Part shown: in pieces, positions 34,719 through 41,769 of the stretch
Numbering within the stretch: the first letter of the stretch is position 1
How the letters are laid out: every line of letters starts with the position of its first letter
Source: DASWIG01 sp965371445
GTDB taxonomy: Bacteria; Acidobacteriota; Thermoanaerobaculia; Multivoradales; J023
DNA: 44,213 nucleotides
Direction: 5' to 3'
Assembly: GCA_965371445.1 (NCBI GenBank)
Contig: CBDUYN010000072.1
Location: forward strand, 1-44,213
Translations under genes and position numbers: made by a program
Notes under the pieces: model-generated
Seen by the model: the letters and a program-made list of their open reading frames with translations, nothing else
The model's database searches: none
Told to the model about the DNA's origin: nothing

Positions 34719-35653
34719 TCAAACCTTGAGCACCAAACCCCGACGATACATCCACACCAGGACGGCAAACCAGGCGACCACCCAGAGGATCGCAAAGGAG
34801 AGCGACGCGACGTAGGGCGGCAGCCAGCGTAGGAGCTCGTCCAGAGGGCCTTGTTGATCGGCAAGAACCACCCCCAGACGTAGCCGGTCGCAACGAGGAG
34901 CGAGCCGCGCACGAGAAGCCTTGCGACACGCTCGGCCGGATCGATCTTCGCCACCAGGACGAGGCCCGCGAAGACCCCGAGAAGCGTCGTCGCGACCGCC
35001 GGGATCGTCGACAGGATCCCCTCGGGGTCGTAGACCTTGGCGCTCACCCAGAGGTGGTCGCCGAGGACGGTCCGGTCGAGCCATCCGGCGAGGTGACCGC
35101 CTTTCGAGTCGAGGTCCGGCGCTCCCTGGCCCGGCACCGGCACGAGGGTCATGAGCGCCCAGTAGCCAAAAAGGCTCGCGAGAGTGACGGCCTTCAGGAT
35201 CCGCTCGCGGCAGTAGAGGAAAAGCAGCGAGGCCACGAGGTAGCAGAGGGCGATCCGTTGCAGGACGCCGGGAATGCGCCACGTCTCGAGCAACGCCGTG
35301 AACGTCCGCGGGCCGAAGAGGCCGAACGGGTAGCCCGAGAGGAAAAGCCCGAGGCCGAAGAGGATCGCGGCGCGCCGGAAGAGCTTCGCGACCATCGCTC
35401 TCCTGGGGGCCCCTTCGTCGACACGGCGCTTCATGGCAAGCACGATCGCCACGCCGGCGATGAAGAGGAAGAACGGGAAGACGAGGTCGGTCGGCGTCCA
35501 GCCGTGCCACTCGGCGTGGAGCAACGGCCAGTAGACCGTGTGCCAGCTGCCGGGGTTGTTGACGAGGATCATGAGCAGGATCGTCATTCCCCGGAAGACG
35601 TCGACGGAGACGAGGCGCACCGGTTTCTCGGCACTTTTCTGAGCTTCGGTCAT
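34719..35653 (-). pseudogene. HGSNAT/YeiB-like (DUF5009-type) acyltransferase with internal deletion and frameshift
   Basis: ATG 35653 begins RLVSVDVFRGMTILLMILVN, the start of membrane acyltransferases related to heparan-alpha-glucosaminide N-acetyltransferase, followed by WTPTDLVFPFFLFIAGVAI and several membrane helices. At the conserved PINKALWTSSY block (about 34845) the frame turns to nonsense, while another frame picks up the normal last helix and end (ASLSFAILWVV, YRRGLVLKV, stop 34719). About 80-100 residues of the usual late helices are missing. Members move acyl groups across the membrane onto sugars; this copy is very likely dead. Confidence 0.75.
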
Positions 35654-35845
35654 GATCCGCGCAGTCTAGCCGAACCGCAGCGAAAGCATTGAAATCCACG
35701 AGGGGCAGGATAGAGTCCCTGCGTCATGTCCGCGAGCCCACCAAGAGCCCTGATCGTCGTTCAACGAGCAGGTCTCGCGCGAATGCGACTTCGAGGTGGT
35801 CTGTGCTATCGTGGGCAGGCGGCCTGGAAGCCGCAGGAGGCCCTC

Positions 35846-36622
35846 ATGACAAAAGCCGCCCTTGCAGATCTTGACTTCGAGGTGGTCTTGGAAGACGGAG
35901 TCCCCTTGGAGACATGGTATCACCGCTTACAGATGGTGCTTTTCCTCGAGCTCGCCCGGAACCGAATGCTTGAGCTCGGACACCGCGACTTTTTCCTCAA
36001 CGGTGACATGTTCATCTACTACTCGCCCGAGCAGGCGCGGGCGGTGGCCGAGGAGGAGCGCCAGCTCGCCCTCTTCGAGCAAGGCCTCTGGCCCGACCAG
36101 CCGAAAAAGACCGCCTACCGCGGTCCCGACGCCTTCCTCGTCAAGGGCGTCGGCACCCACAAGCGCGACGTGTGGAAGGTGTGGGAGGAGGACGGCCGCT
36201 ACCCCGACTTGATCCTCGAGCTGCTCTCGCCGTCGACCGCCGACGACGACTACGGCAAGAAGAAGGCGATCTACCAGGACGTCTTCAAGACCTCGGAGTA
36301 CTTCCTCTACACCCCGGACAGCGAGTCAGTGGACGGCTTCCGCCGGCTCGACAACGCCTACCAGCGGATCCCCCGCTCCGCCGAGCGTCGTCTGTGGAGC
36401 CGGGAGCTCGAGGTGGAGATCGGGGTGTGGCACGGCGAGTACGACGGCCAAACGGCCGATTGGCTCCGCCTCTTCTATCCGGACGGGCGCTTGGTGGCGA
36501 CGAACGTCGAACGCGTCGAGCAGGAACGCCGGCGCGCCGAGCAGGCCGAGGAGCGCGCCAACGCCGCCGAGGTCGAGCTGGCTCGTCTGCGCGCCCGCTT
36601 CGACGACGCGTCCGACTCCTGA
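35846..36622 (+). CDS. Uma2-family (DUF820) PD-(D/E)xK nuclease-like protein with coiled-coil tail
   Basis: A 258-residue protein starting at ATG 35846 after CAGGAGG. Core elements: FFLNGDMFIYYSPEQ, RGPDAFLVKGV with the Asp, YPDLILELLSPSTADDD with the Glu, and GKKKAIYQDVFKTSEYFLY with the following Lys/Tyr block. The last 40 residues are a Glu/Arg/Ala coiled coil (RRRAEQAEERANAAEVELAR), like the shorter-unit tail of the first Uma2 protein. The two proteins are distant paralogues. Function unsettled for the family. Confidence 0.85.
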   Translation: MTKAALADLDFEVVLEDGVPLETWYHRLQMVLFLELARNRMLELGHRDFFLNGDMFIYYSPEQARAVAEEERQLALFEQGLWPDQPKKTAYRGPDAFLVKGVGTHKRDVWKVWEEDGRYPDLILELLSPSTADDDYGKKKAIYQDVFKTSEYFLYTPDSESVDGFRRLDNAYQRIPRSAERRLWSRELEVEIGVWHGEYDGQTADWLRLFYPDGRLVATNVERVEQERRRAEQAEERANAAEVELARLRARFDDASDS

Positions 36623-36674
36623 CGCGATCCCAGAATTTCCACAGGCGCGGCAGCGGCTGGGGAAGCTTGGGAGG

Positions 36675-36706
36675 AAAAAAAGGGCTGGACTCGTCGGAGT
36701 CCAGCC
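36675..36706 (-). terminator. Rho-independent terminator of the zinc metalloprotease gene
   Basis: Read on the minus strand: GGCTGGACTC, CGAC loop, GAGTCCAGCC, then CTTTTTTT. The perfect 10-base stem lies about 60 bases past the protease stop; it may also weakly end the convergent Uma2 transcript. Confidence 0.85.
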
Positions 36707-36766
36707 TTCTGCTTTTGCGGTGGCCGGCGGTCCCGGAGGAGGACCGCTCCCGCTATTTGAACGACC

Positions 36767-39220
36767 TTATTTACAGGTCTGGGAGCCTGGCTTGCCTTTG
36801 CACTTGTTGCTGCAGCAGTCGGAGTCCTGGGTGCAGCTCGTACCCTTGGGCGAGCAGACCAGGCAGACGTCGTTGACCTCGTCGCAGGCGGCGCCGCCGC
36901 AGGGATCGCTGCCCGCCAGGCAGGCACCTGCGTTGCAGGTCTCGGCACCGTTGCAGAAGAGGCCGTCGTCGCAGTCCGCGTCGACGACGCATTCCGGCCC
37001 ACTCACGGGGGCCACGGTGTCACAGGCCGAAGCGGGGCCCATGCAGGTGTCGTCGCCGCCGATCGGGATCACGACGTAGGAGTAGTCGCGGCCGTTCTGG
37101 AGGTCGCTGTCGCCCCACGACGTGCCGGTGGTCTCGCCGAGCTTCACCTTGCCGAAATCGCAGGCGAAGACACCCTCGGTGCGGAAGACCTGGTACTTGG
37201 TGGCACCCGAGACCGAACCCCAGGAGAGGTCCACCGAGTTATTGCCGCCGGTGGCGGTGACGTTGGGGGCCGAAGTCGGGGCGCCGGAGCAACCCGAATC
37301 CTGCGGTGTCGGGCTCTGGCAGGCGATCTCCTGGTCGTTGAAGGCGTTGTAGATCGCCGTCATGTGCGGCGTGCCGTCGGTCAAGCTGCCGTTGTCGTCG
37401 TCGGCGGCCAGGAAGTTGTTGTAGCCGCTCGAGCCCGAGCAACCGCCGTTGGGCGGGCCGCCCGAGAACCAGGTGCTGGTGTTGCCGGCGGCGATGAAGG
37501 TCAGCCGGGTCACAATCTCCTGGGCGGTGTTGTTGTCGAAGTTGTAGGGCGCCGATTGTAGATTGCGCTTCCACAGCGACCACACCGCTTCGGAGTAGAC
37601 GTGGCCCACGCAGTGGACCTGGCCGCCGCAGGTGGAGTTCGACCAGCTGTAGTCGTGGGGCTGGCCCGACGCCTTCTTCAAGTAGTCGATGTCGCGCACG
37701 CCGGTGCAGTCGAGGCAGGGATCGCCGTTACCGCTGCAATTGACGCCCGGCCTGAAGCCGCGGCCGATGCAGGAGGTGTTGAGGCGCAGCGCCATGTAGA
37801 TGTCGGCGATGCCTTCGCCGGAGGGGCTGGCGATGCCGCCGTTGACGTCGTTGGCGTCCATGCCGTGAGCCCACTCGTGGTCGAACACGCCGGCGATCTC
37901 ACCGGTGTTGGCGCAACCGTTGCCGGAGCGGTAGAAGTTCACCGTCGAGCCGTTCCAGAAGGCGTTGCAGGTGTTGTTGATGTTCATGTTGGCGGTCAGC
38001 CGGTTCTGCAGCCACGTGTTCGACGGCAGCTGGCCGCGGGCCATCTCCTTGAGCTTGTTGAGTTCGTAGAAGCCGGTGCGCGAGGAGTGGGTGTTGCCGG
38101 CGCCGCCGAAGCCCGGGGTCGTGCAGTCGTCGCCGCCCGAGGTGCCCCAGTCGATGCCGCCCGACTGCGTCAGGCTGTCCGTACCGCAGTTGTCGGCCAT
38201 GTTGACGTACGGGCCGTTGAAGGTCGCCGTCTGGCTGCCGGTCAGGCTGTAGTTGCCGCCGGTGTCGGTCGTGGCCGAGCCGACGAACATGAACGGCATG
38301 GGCTCGCCGGCCACCTCGACGCCGTCGGGGCTGATGCCGTCGTTGCTCGTCGGGTAGACGCCGCCCTTGGCCTCGGCGTAGTGGTTCTGGTCCTCGAAGG
38401 CCAGCACTTCGCCAGTGTGGGCGTTGACCAGGGCCTCCCAGCTGCCGCCGTCACCGGCGACGTTCACCTTGATCGACCAGGCCAGCTGATAGCGATAGCC
38501 CTGGCCAGAGCCCGCGGCGTTCAACAAGGTCAGGTAGACCTGCTCGTCCGCGCCCCAGGAGCCGCTCACCTCGAGGGGAGAGAGGTAGTTCAGGGCCGCT
38601 TCCGCTGCCTCTTCGCGAGTCAGCTGGGGACGGTTCGAGGAGGCGCCGCGATCGCTCCATTTCTGGGCGCCGAAGAGGATCAGGTTGCCTTTCTTGATCG
38701 TCGCGGAAACGTGGCTGTCGCGGACCAGGATGCCGTCGATCTGCCGGGGGGCGTGGATCTGGATCATGTCGCTGCCGTGCGAGGCCAGACGCGGCGCGGC
38801 GAGCTCGGCGGGATCGACGCCGAGTGCGTCCTGGTTGGCCTCGAGGTAGGCGTAGAACGCTTCCCAGGCGGCCTCTTCCTGATCGGTGCCGCTCTTGGTC
38901 CACACCAGATAGTTGCCGACGCCGTTGCCCGGAATCAGGGGCGTGGTGGGCATGAGGGTCGCGAAGCGGCCGGTGCGCGCGTCGAGCCGCGCCGTCGCCT
39001 CTTCGACTCCCAGGTCGACGAGGCGCCGCTGGAGCGCGACGGCGGCCTTGGTCGGCAGCCGGTCGACCGTCTGGAAAATTTCTTCGCCTGAGAAATCGGC
39101 GTGCCGGAATGCCTTGGCGGCGACCGCCGCGGACCGCTCGGGCGCGTCCTGGGCGTAGAGGGTTCCTGTGACGCCCAGCAGGGCGACCAGAATCCACAGA
39201 CATCGGATGACTCGACTCAT
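36767..39220 (-). CDS. Secreted gluzincin (M4/M36-like) zinc metalloprotease with Fn3-like, Cys-rich and cystine-knot C-terminal parts
   Basis: An 817-residue exported protease; ATG 39220 follows AGGAG and a signal peptide ending at LYAQ. A propeptide of about 300 residues includes an FTP/PepSY-like part (LVNAHTGEVLAFED). The catalytic site is His448-Glu449-x-x-His452 with Glu469 in GEGIADIY as third zinc ligand. A beta-sandwich of Fn3 type (VDLSWGSVSGATKYQVFRT) follows, then a Cys-rich segment (DADCDDGLFCNGAETC) and a 29-residue tail with Cys spaced C-x6-C-x5-CC-x3-C-x8-C, the same knottin framework as the serine protease at 5356-6831. The frame stays open upstream to 39553, but a terminator lies inside that stretch, so the extension is not part of this protein. 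Confidence 0.9.
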   Translation of the reverse strand: MSRVIRCLWILVALLGVTGTLYAQDAPERSAAVAAKAFRHADFSGEEIFQTVDRLPTKAAVALQRRLVDLGVEEATARLDARTGRFATLMPTTPLIPGNGVGNYLVWTKSGTDQEEAAWEAFYAYLEANQDALGVDPAELAAPRLASHGSDMIQIHAPRQIDGILVRDSHVSATIKKGNLILFGAQKWSDRGASSNRPQLTREEAAEAALNYLSPLEVSGSWGADEQVYLTLLNAAGSGQGYRYQLAWSIKVNVAGDGGSWEALVNAHTGEVLAFEDQNHYAEAKGGVYPTSNDGISPDGVEVAGEPMPFMFVGSATTDTGGNYSLTGSQTATFNGPYVNMADNCGTDSLTQSGGIDWGTSGGDDCTTPGFGGAGNTHSSRTGFYELNKLKEMARGQLPSNTWLQNRLTANMNINNTCNAFWNGSTVNFYRSGNGCANTGEIAGVFDHEWAHGMDANDVNGGIASPSGEGIADIYMALRLNTSCIGRGFRPGVNCSGNGDPCLDCTGVRDIDYLKKASGQPHDYSWSNSTCGGQVHCVGHVYSEAVWSLWKRNLQSAPYNFDNNTAQEIVTRLTFIAAGNTSTWFSGGPPNGGCSGSSGYNNFLAADDDNGSLTDGTPHMTAIYNAFNDQEIACQSPTPQDSGCSGAPTSAPNVTATGGNNSVDLSWGSVSGATKYQVFRTEGVFACDFGKVKLGETTGTSWGDSDLQNGRDYSYVVIPIGGDDTCMGPASACDTVAPVSGPECVVDADCDDGLFCNGAETCNAGACLAGSDPCGGAACDEVNDVCLVCSPKGTSCTQDSDCCSNKCKGKPGSQTCK

Positions 39221-39325
39221 TGCTCTTTCTCCTGTCCCTAGGATGGGTTTCGGAGCGCACGAGCCAGCTCGGCGCCCGCGGTGACAAATTGGCCTTATCC
39301 ATAGAAGTAGGGTGTCGTGGGGCCG

Positions 39326-39351
39326 GAAAAATATAGGGGGGGGGACGAAAA
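39326..39351 (-). promoter_or_regulatory. Second copy of the element shared by the two knottin-tailed protease genes
   Basis: GAAAAATATA (39326-39335), nine G, ACGAAAA (39345-39351). Same order and spacing as at 6976-7001; it lies 105 bases ahead of the metalloprotease start and just past the terminator at 39358-39387. Confidence 0.4.
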
Positions 39352-39357
39352 AACACG

Positions 39358-39387
39358 AAAAAAGGGACGGCGCCGAAGCTCCGTCCC
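39358..39387 (-). terminator. Rho-independent terminator upstream of the metalloprotease gene
   Basis: Read on the minus strand: GGGACGG, a 10-base loop, CCGTCCC, then TTTTTT. It would end a transcript coming from the gene scraps at 39410-39760 and isolates the metalloprotease as a single-gene unit. Confidence 0.75.
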
Positions 39388-39409
39388 CTTCGTCAGGGGG
39401 CCCCACTCT

Positions 39410-39553
39410 GCCCCACTCAAGGTGCCACCCTCTTCGCAAGTCCTGGCAGACCTCGACTTCGTCGCTGAGCCGTGCAAGGCCGAGGAGCCGTTCCCGGTCG
39501 CTTTGGGGAAGGAGGATGTTCGGGCCGAGGAGCTGAGCTTGGATTTTCATCAT
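39410..39553 (-). pseudogene. Short 5' gene fragment with strong ribosome site
   Basis: AGGAGG precedes ATG 39553 (second ATG 39550). About 48 codons look like protein (IQAQLLGPNILLPQSDRERL, LGLARLSDEVEVCQ), then the frame runs into the terminator at 39358-39387 without a stop. Probably the start of a small gene whose end is lost. Family not recognised. Confidence 0.35.
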
Positions 39554-39607
39554 GTCGCCTCCTAGGCCGACCCTGCCGACTGGCGCGACCGGAACAGCCG
39601 AATGGGC

Positions 39608-39757
39608 CTACTTGCCGCCGATCGAAGTCAGCGCCAGGTTGTGCCAGACGTCCTGGTTCGCGGTGTCGAGCCACCGCAGGGTGAAGGGCAACTCCCACCC
39701 GACGCCTGGGATCGGGTAAGGGATGACGCGGTACGAGACGTCCTCTTGATCGAGTCG
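39608..39757 (-). pseudogene. C-terminal fragment of an unknown protein
   Basis: The last 49 codons before TAG at 39608-39610 (VSYRVIPYPIPGVGWELPFT, WLDTANQDVWHNLAL) have high third-position GC and a natural composition, but no credible upstream part remains. It lies 55 bases ahead of the fragment at 39410-39553 on the same strand, so both may come from one eroded operon. Confidence 0.3.
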
Positions 39758-40063
39758 ATCCTCAAGGCGTCGGGAGGCTTCAACCCCGAGGCGGCGTTCC
39801 CCCCGAGGTGCTTTCCCAGGCCGTGGCCGTTCGTCGGCGGCCAGTTGCCCCCCGCGCCGCCACCGCCGCCGAATCGTTCTCTGGTCGTCCACAAGATCGG
39901 CGACAAGTGGAAGATCGTCTGGCGAGGAGAGGTCCCGACGGTTCGCGTTCCTCGCCGTGGCGCCGCTGAGATTCAGGACGACACGACGATCGAACCCACC
40001 AACTTCAACGGCGGCAAGGTGGTCCGGCCCGGAAGCAGGGATCCGGCGCGAGACCCTCCGTGA
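39755..40063 (+). pseudogene. C-terminal fragment of an unknown Pro-rich protein
   Basis: In the plus frame ending with TGA at 40061-40063, codons from about 39755 (SILKASGGFNPEAAF, a Pro-run, then VVHKIGDKWKIVWRGEVPTV) have strong third-position GC bias, as true genes here do. No plausible start or upstream domain is present. No family recognised. The rest of the interval to 40270 shows nothing further. Confidence 0.3.
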
Positions 40064-40270
40064 TCGCCAATCTCTGAACAGCATCGTCAGCGGTCGGCTG
40101 GCTGAGAGGTTCTACGGTCTCGGCCCGGCAGAGTTGTGCCCCGTTTCGTGCTATATCGTCATTTTCATCCTCTGACGGCCCCTCGAGCGCCGTCCGACGC
40201 GATCTCAGGACCAAACTTCGCACGCTAGGCCCCTCGTAAACTACTGAAAACAAAAGACTTTCGAAGTGGG

Positions 40271-40299
40271 TGGAACCTCACGTGGTGGTGTGTTATACT
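40271..40299 (+). promoter_or_regulatory. Possible promoter of the metallo-beta-lactamase / EACC1 / caspase cassette
   Basis: TATACT at 40294-40299 with TG two bases before it region-wise, 17 bases downstream of a weak -35 TGGAAC (40271-40276). It lies 28 bases ahead of the ATG at 40327. Confidence 0.3.
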
Positions 40300-40326
40300 T
40301 GCCCAACCAACACTGAGGAGCGAATG

Positions 40327-41346
40327 ATGAGAATCCTCGTAATTGCTTTTGCGGCAGCTACCCTATCCCTTCCTGCGTTTGCGGACCTCACCCATCGCCC
40401 TGACGATGTCTACGTCCGGGTCGTGGACACCGGTTCATGGCTCTGCGATATAGTCCTGGCCCCCGGAGACGGCGTCATGGTGTACGACGGCGGCCACTGG
40501 ACGGGTTCTCACTGCATCAAGGCGGCACGGAAGCTGAGTCCTGGGCAGGAGGTCGACATCCTTGTCGTCAGCCCTCCAGATGCCGATAATCTCGGGGATG
40601 CCGATGAGATTCTGGCGGCGTTTGATGTGCGGCTCATCCGCCGAACAGGGTTCCCGCGTTTTGACAAGGCCACGTGGCGGGCCTTCAACGATGCCGTGGG
40701 CGAGGAGGCTCGGTTCGGTGCCACAGTGGCAAACCTTCAGAGCTTCGAGCTGGTCCCTGGCAGAACGATGCCTCCCGGTGACGCAACAGTGACGTTCTTC
40801 GTCGGGTGGGGAGACTGGACTGAATCAGGACCCAGCGACGCAGAGCGCCGAATCGTCATCTCGATCGTCCTGCGTCTTGACTACGAGGGAGGGTCAGTTC
40901 TTTTCGCCGGTGACACGATCGGCCGACGATTGGTTGACGATGACGACGCATGCAAGGACGCGGAGAGTTTCATGGCCGACCGCCACGATGCTGAGGAAAT
41001 CTCGCTCAAGGCCGATGCCATCATCGCGCCTCACCACAGCGGAAACAACGGCTCGTCTACCTGTTTTGTTGAGCGAGTGGATCCAGATGCCGTCATCTTC
41101 TCGGCAGGGCACGACCATGGCCATCCGTCCCGTGGTGTTGTGGGCCGGTACATCGCACACAATGCGGCGGTTGATATTCTTCGGACGGATCGAGGCGACG
41201 ATGAGGGGGGTTTTGAATGGCGTGACCCCGATCGGGTAGAGGACTGTGAATACCCACGTGGTGACGATGGTGTTGAAATCGTGATTCGTGGGGATGGAGA
41301 AGTAGAGGTCGACTACCGACAAGCGCCGGCGCCAAGCGGGTGTTAA
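40327..41346 (+). CDS. Secreted ComEC-like metallo-beta-lactamase-fold protein with degenerate metal site
   Basis: A 339-residue protein with a signal peptide (RILVIAFAAATLSLPAFA). GAGGAG lies just ahead; ATG 40327 has the better spacing, ATG 40324 is the alternative. The fold follows ComEC/Rec2-type hydrolases: GDGVMVYDGG, then VDILVVSPPDADNLGDADEI where active enzymes have HxHxDH, VLFAGDTIG (the conserved Asp), DAIIAPHHSGNNGSS and VIFSAGHDHGHP. The first motif has lost two His ligands (SPPDADN), so normal two-metal hydrolysis is doubtful, though the later ligands remain. GC content is visibly lower than in the genes to the left, as in the next two genes, which suggests arrival with them. 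It could process or bind an extracellular phosphodiester. Confidence 0.7.
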   Translation: MRILVIAFAAATLSLPAFADLTHRPDDVYVRVVDTGSWLCDIVLAPGDGVMVYDGGHWTGSHCIKAARKLSPGQEVDILVVSPPDADNLGDADEILAAFDVRLIRRTGFPRFDKATWRAFNDAVGEEARFGATVANLQSFELVPGRTMPPGDATVTFFVGWGDWTESGPSDAERRIVISIVLRLDYEGGSVLFAGDTIGRRLVDDDDACKDAESFMADRHDAEEISLKADAIIAPHHSGNNGSSTCFVERVDPDAVIFSAGHDHGHPSRGVVGRYIAHNAAVDILRTDRGDDEGGFEWRDPDRVEDCEYPRGDDGVEIVIRGDGEVEVDYRQAPAPSGC

Positions 41347-41397
41347 CGGTAGGATGGTTCTAGCGGTTGGAGCTTTAAAACCCTTGGGAGATAGTCG

Positions 41398-41769
41398 ATG
41401 GACGTAAACATTCGATTCACGGAAGAGATTTCCGCAACAGAGTCTCATGCATTGGGGAAACTGGCTAGTGCCTATAGAAAAGTGGACCTCATTGCTGATG
41501 AGGAGCGAGCTCCGCCCGAACATGGAGAAAAAGGCGACGTGATTACTTGCCTTACCCTGGCGGGCCTGGCGGTGTCTCTAATTGGTACGGTCGCGACCGT
41601 TGTTTCGACATGGGGATCGAAACGCAACTATTCAATATCCATAAGCCGTGGTAGTGTTACTTACGGCTTGAACAACCTCTCGCCGGGCGAGTTCCTAGAG
41701 GCTATAGAGAAGCTGAAGCAGGTGCAGGGTTCGGAAGATGTTGAAGTGCGCGTATTGAAAGGTGACTAA
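41398..41769 (+). CDS. EACC1-like small membrane protein linked to the caspase gene
   Basis: A 123-residue protein: a short alpha/beta N-terminal part, one membrane helix (CLTLAGLAVSLIGTVATVVS, about residues 50-72), then SISISRGSVTYGLNNLSPGE and an acidic C-terminus. This size and order match effector-associated constant component 1 (EACC1), described by comparative genomics next to caspase, trypsin and other effectors in bacterial conflict systems. The family call is from memory of that layout. Its TAA overlaps the caspase ATG (TAATG), so the two are made together, and it may tether or gate the caspase at the membrane. GGGAG lies ahead of ATG 41398. Confidence 0.6.
   Translation: MDVNIRFTEEISATESHALGKLASAYRKVDLIADEERAPPEHGEKGDVITCLTLAGLAVSLIGTVATVVSTWGSKRNYSISISRGSVTYGLNNLSPGEFLEAIEKLKQVQGSEDVEVRVLKGD

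Noticed and set aside
35803..35820. A TGTGCTATC extended -10 promoter shared with the site at about 24348
   Set aside because: The match is short and neither copy has a convincing -35 box; kept only as a remark in the MNT entry.
37601..39091. A 496-codon plus-strand frame opposite the metalloprotease
   Set aside because: Ala/Val/Gly/Arg-rich shadow frame; the minus frame has HEWAH and the propeptide.
39221..39553. A 111-residue N-terminal extension of the metalloprotease
   Set aside because: The frame is open, but a signal peptide and AGGAG mark ATG 39220, and a rho-independent terminator lies inside the extension.
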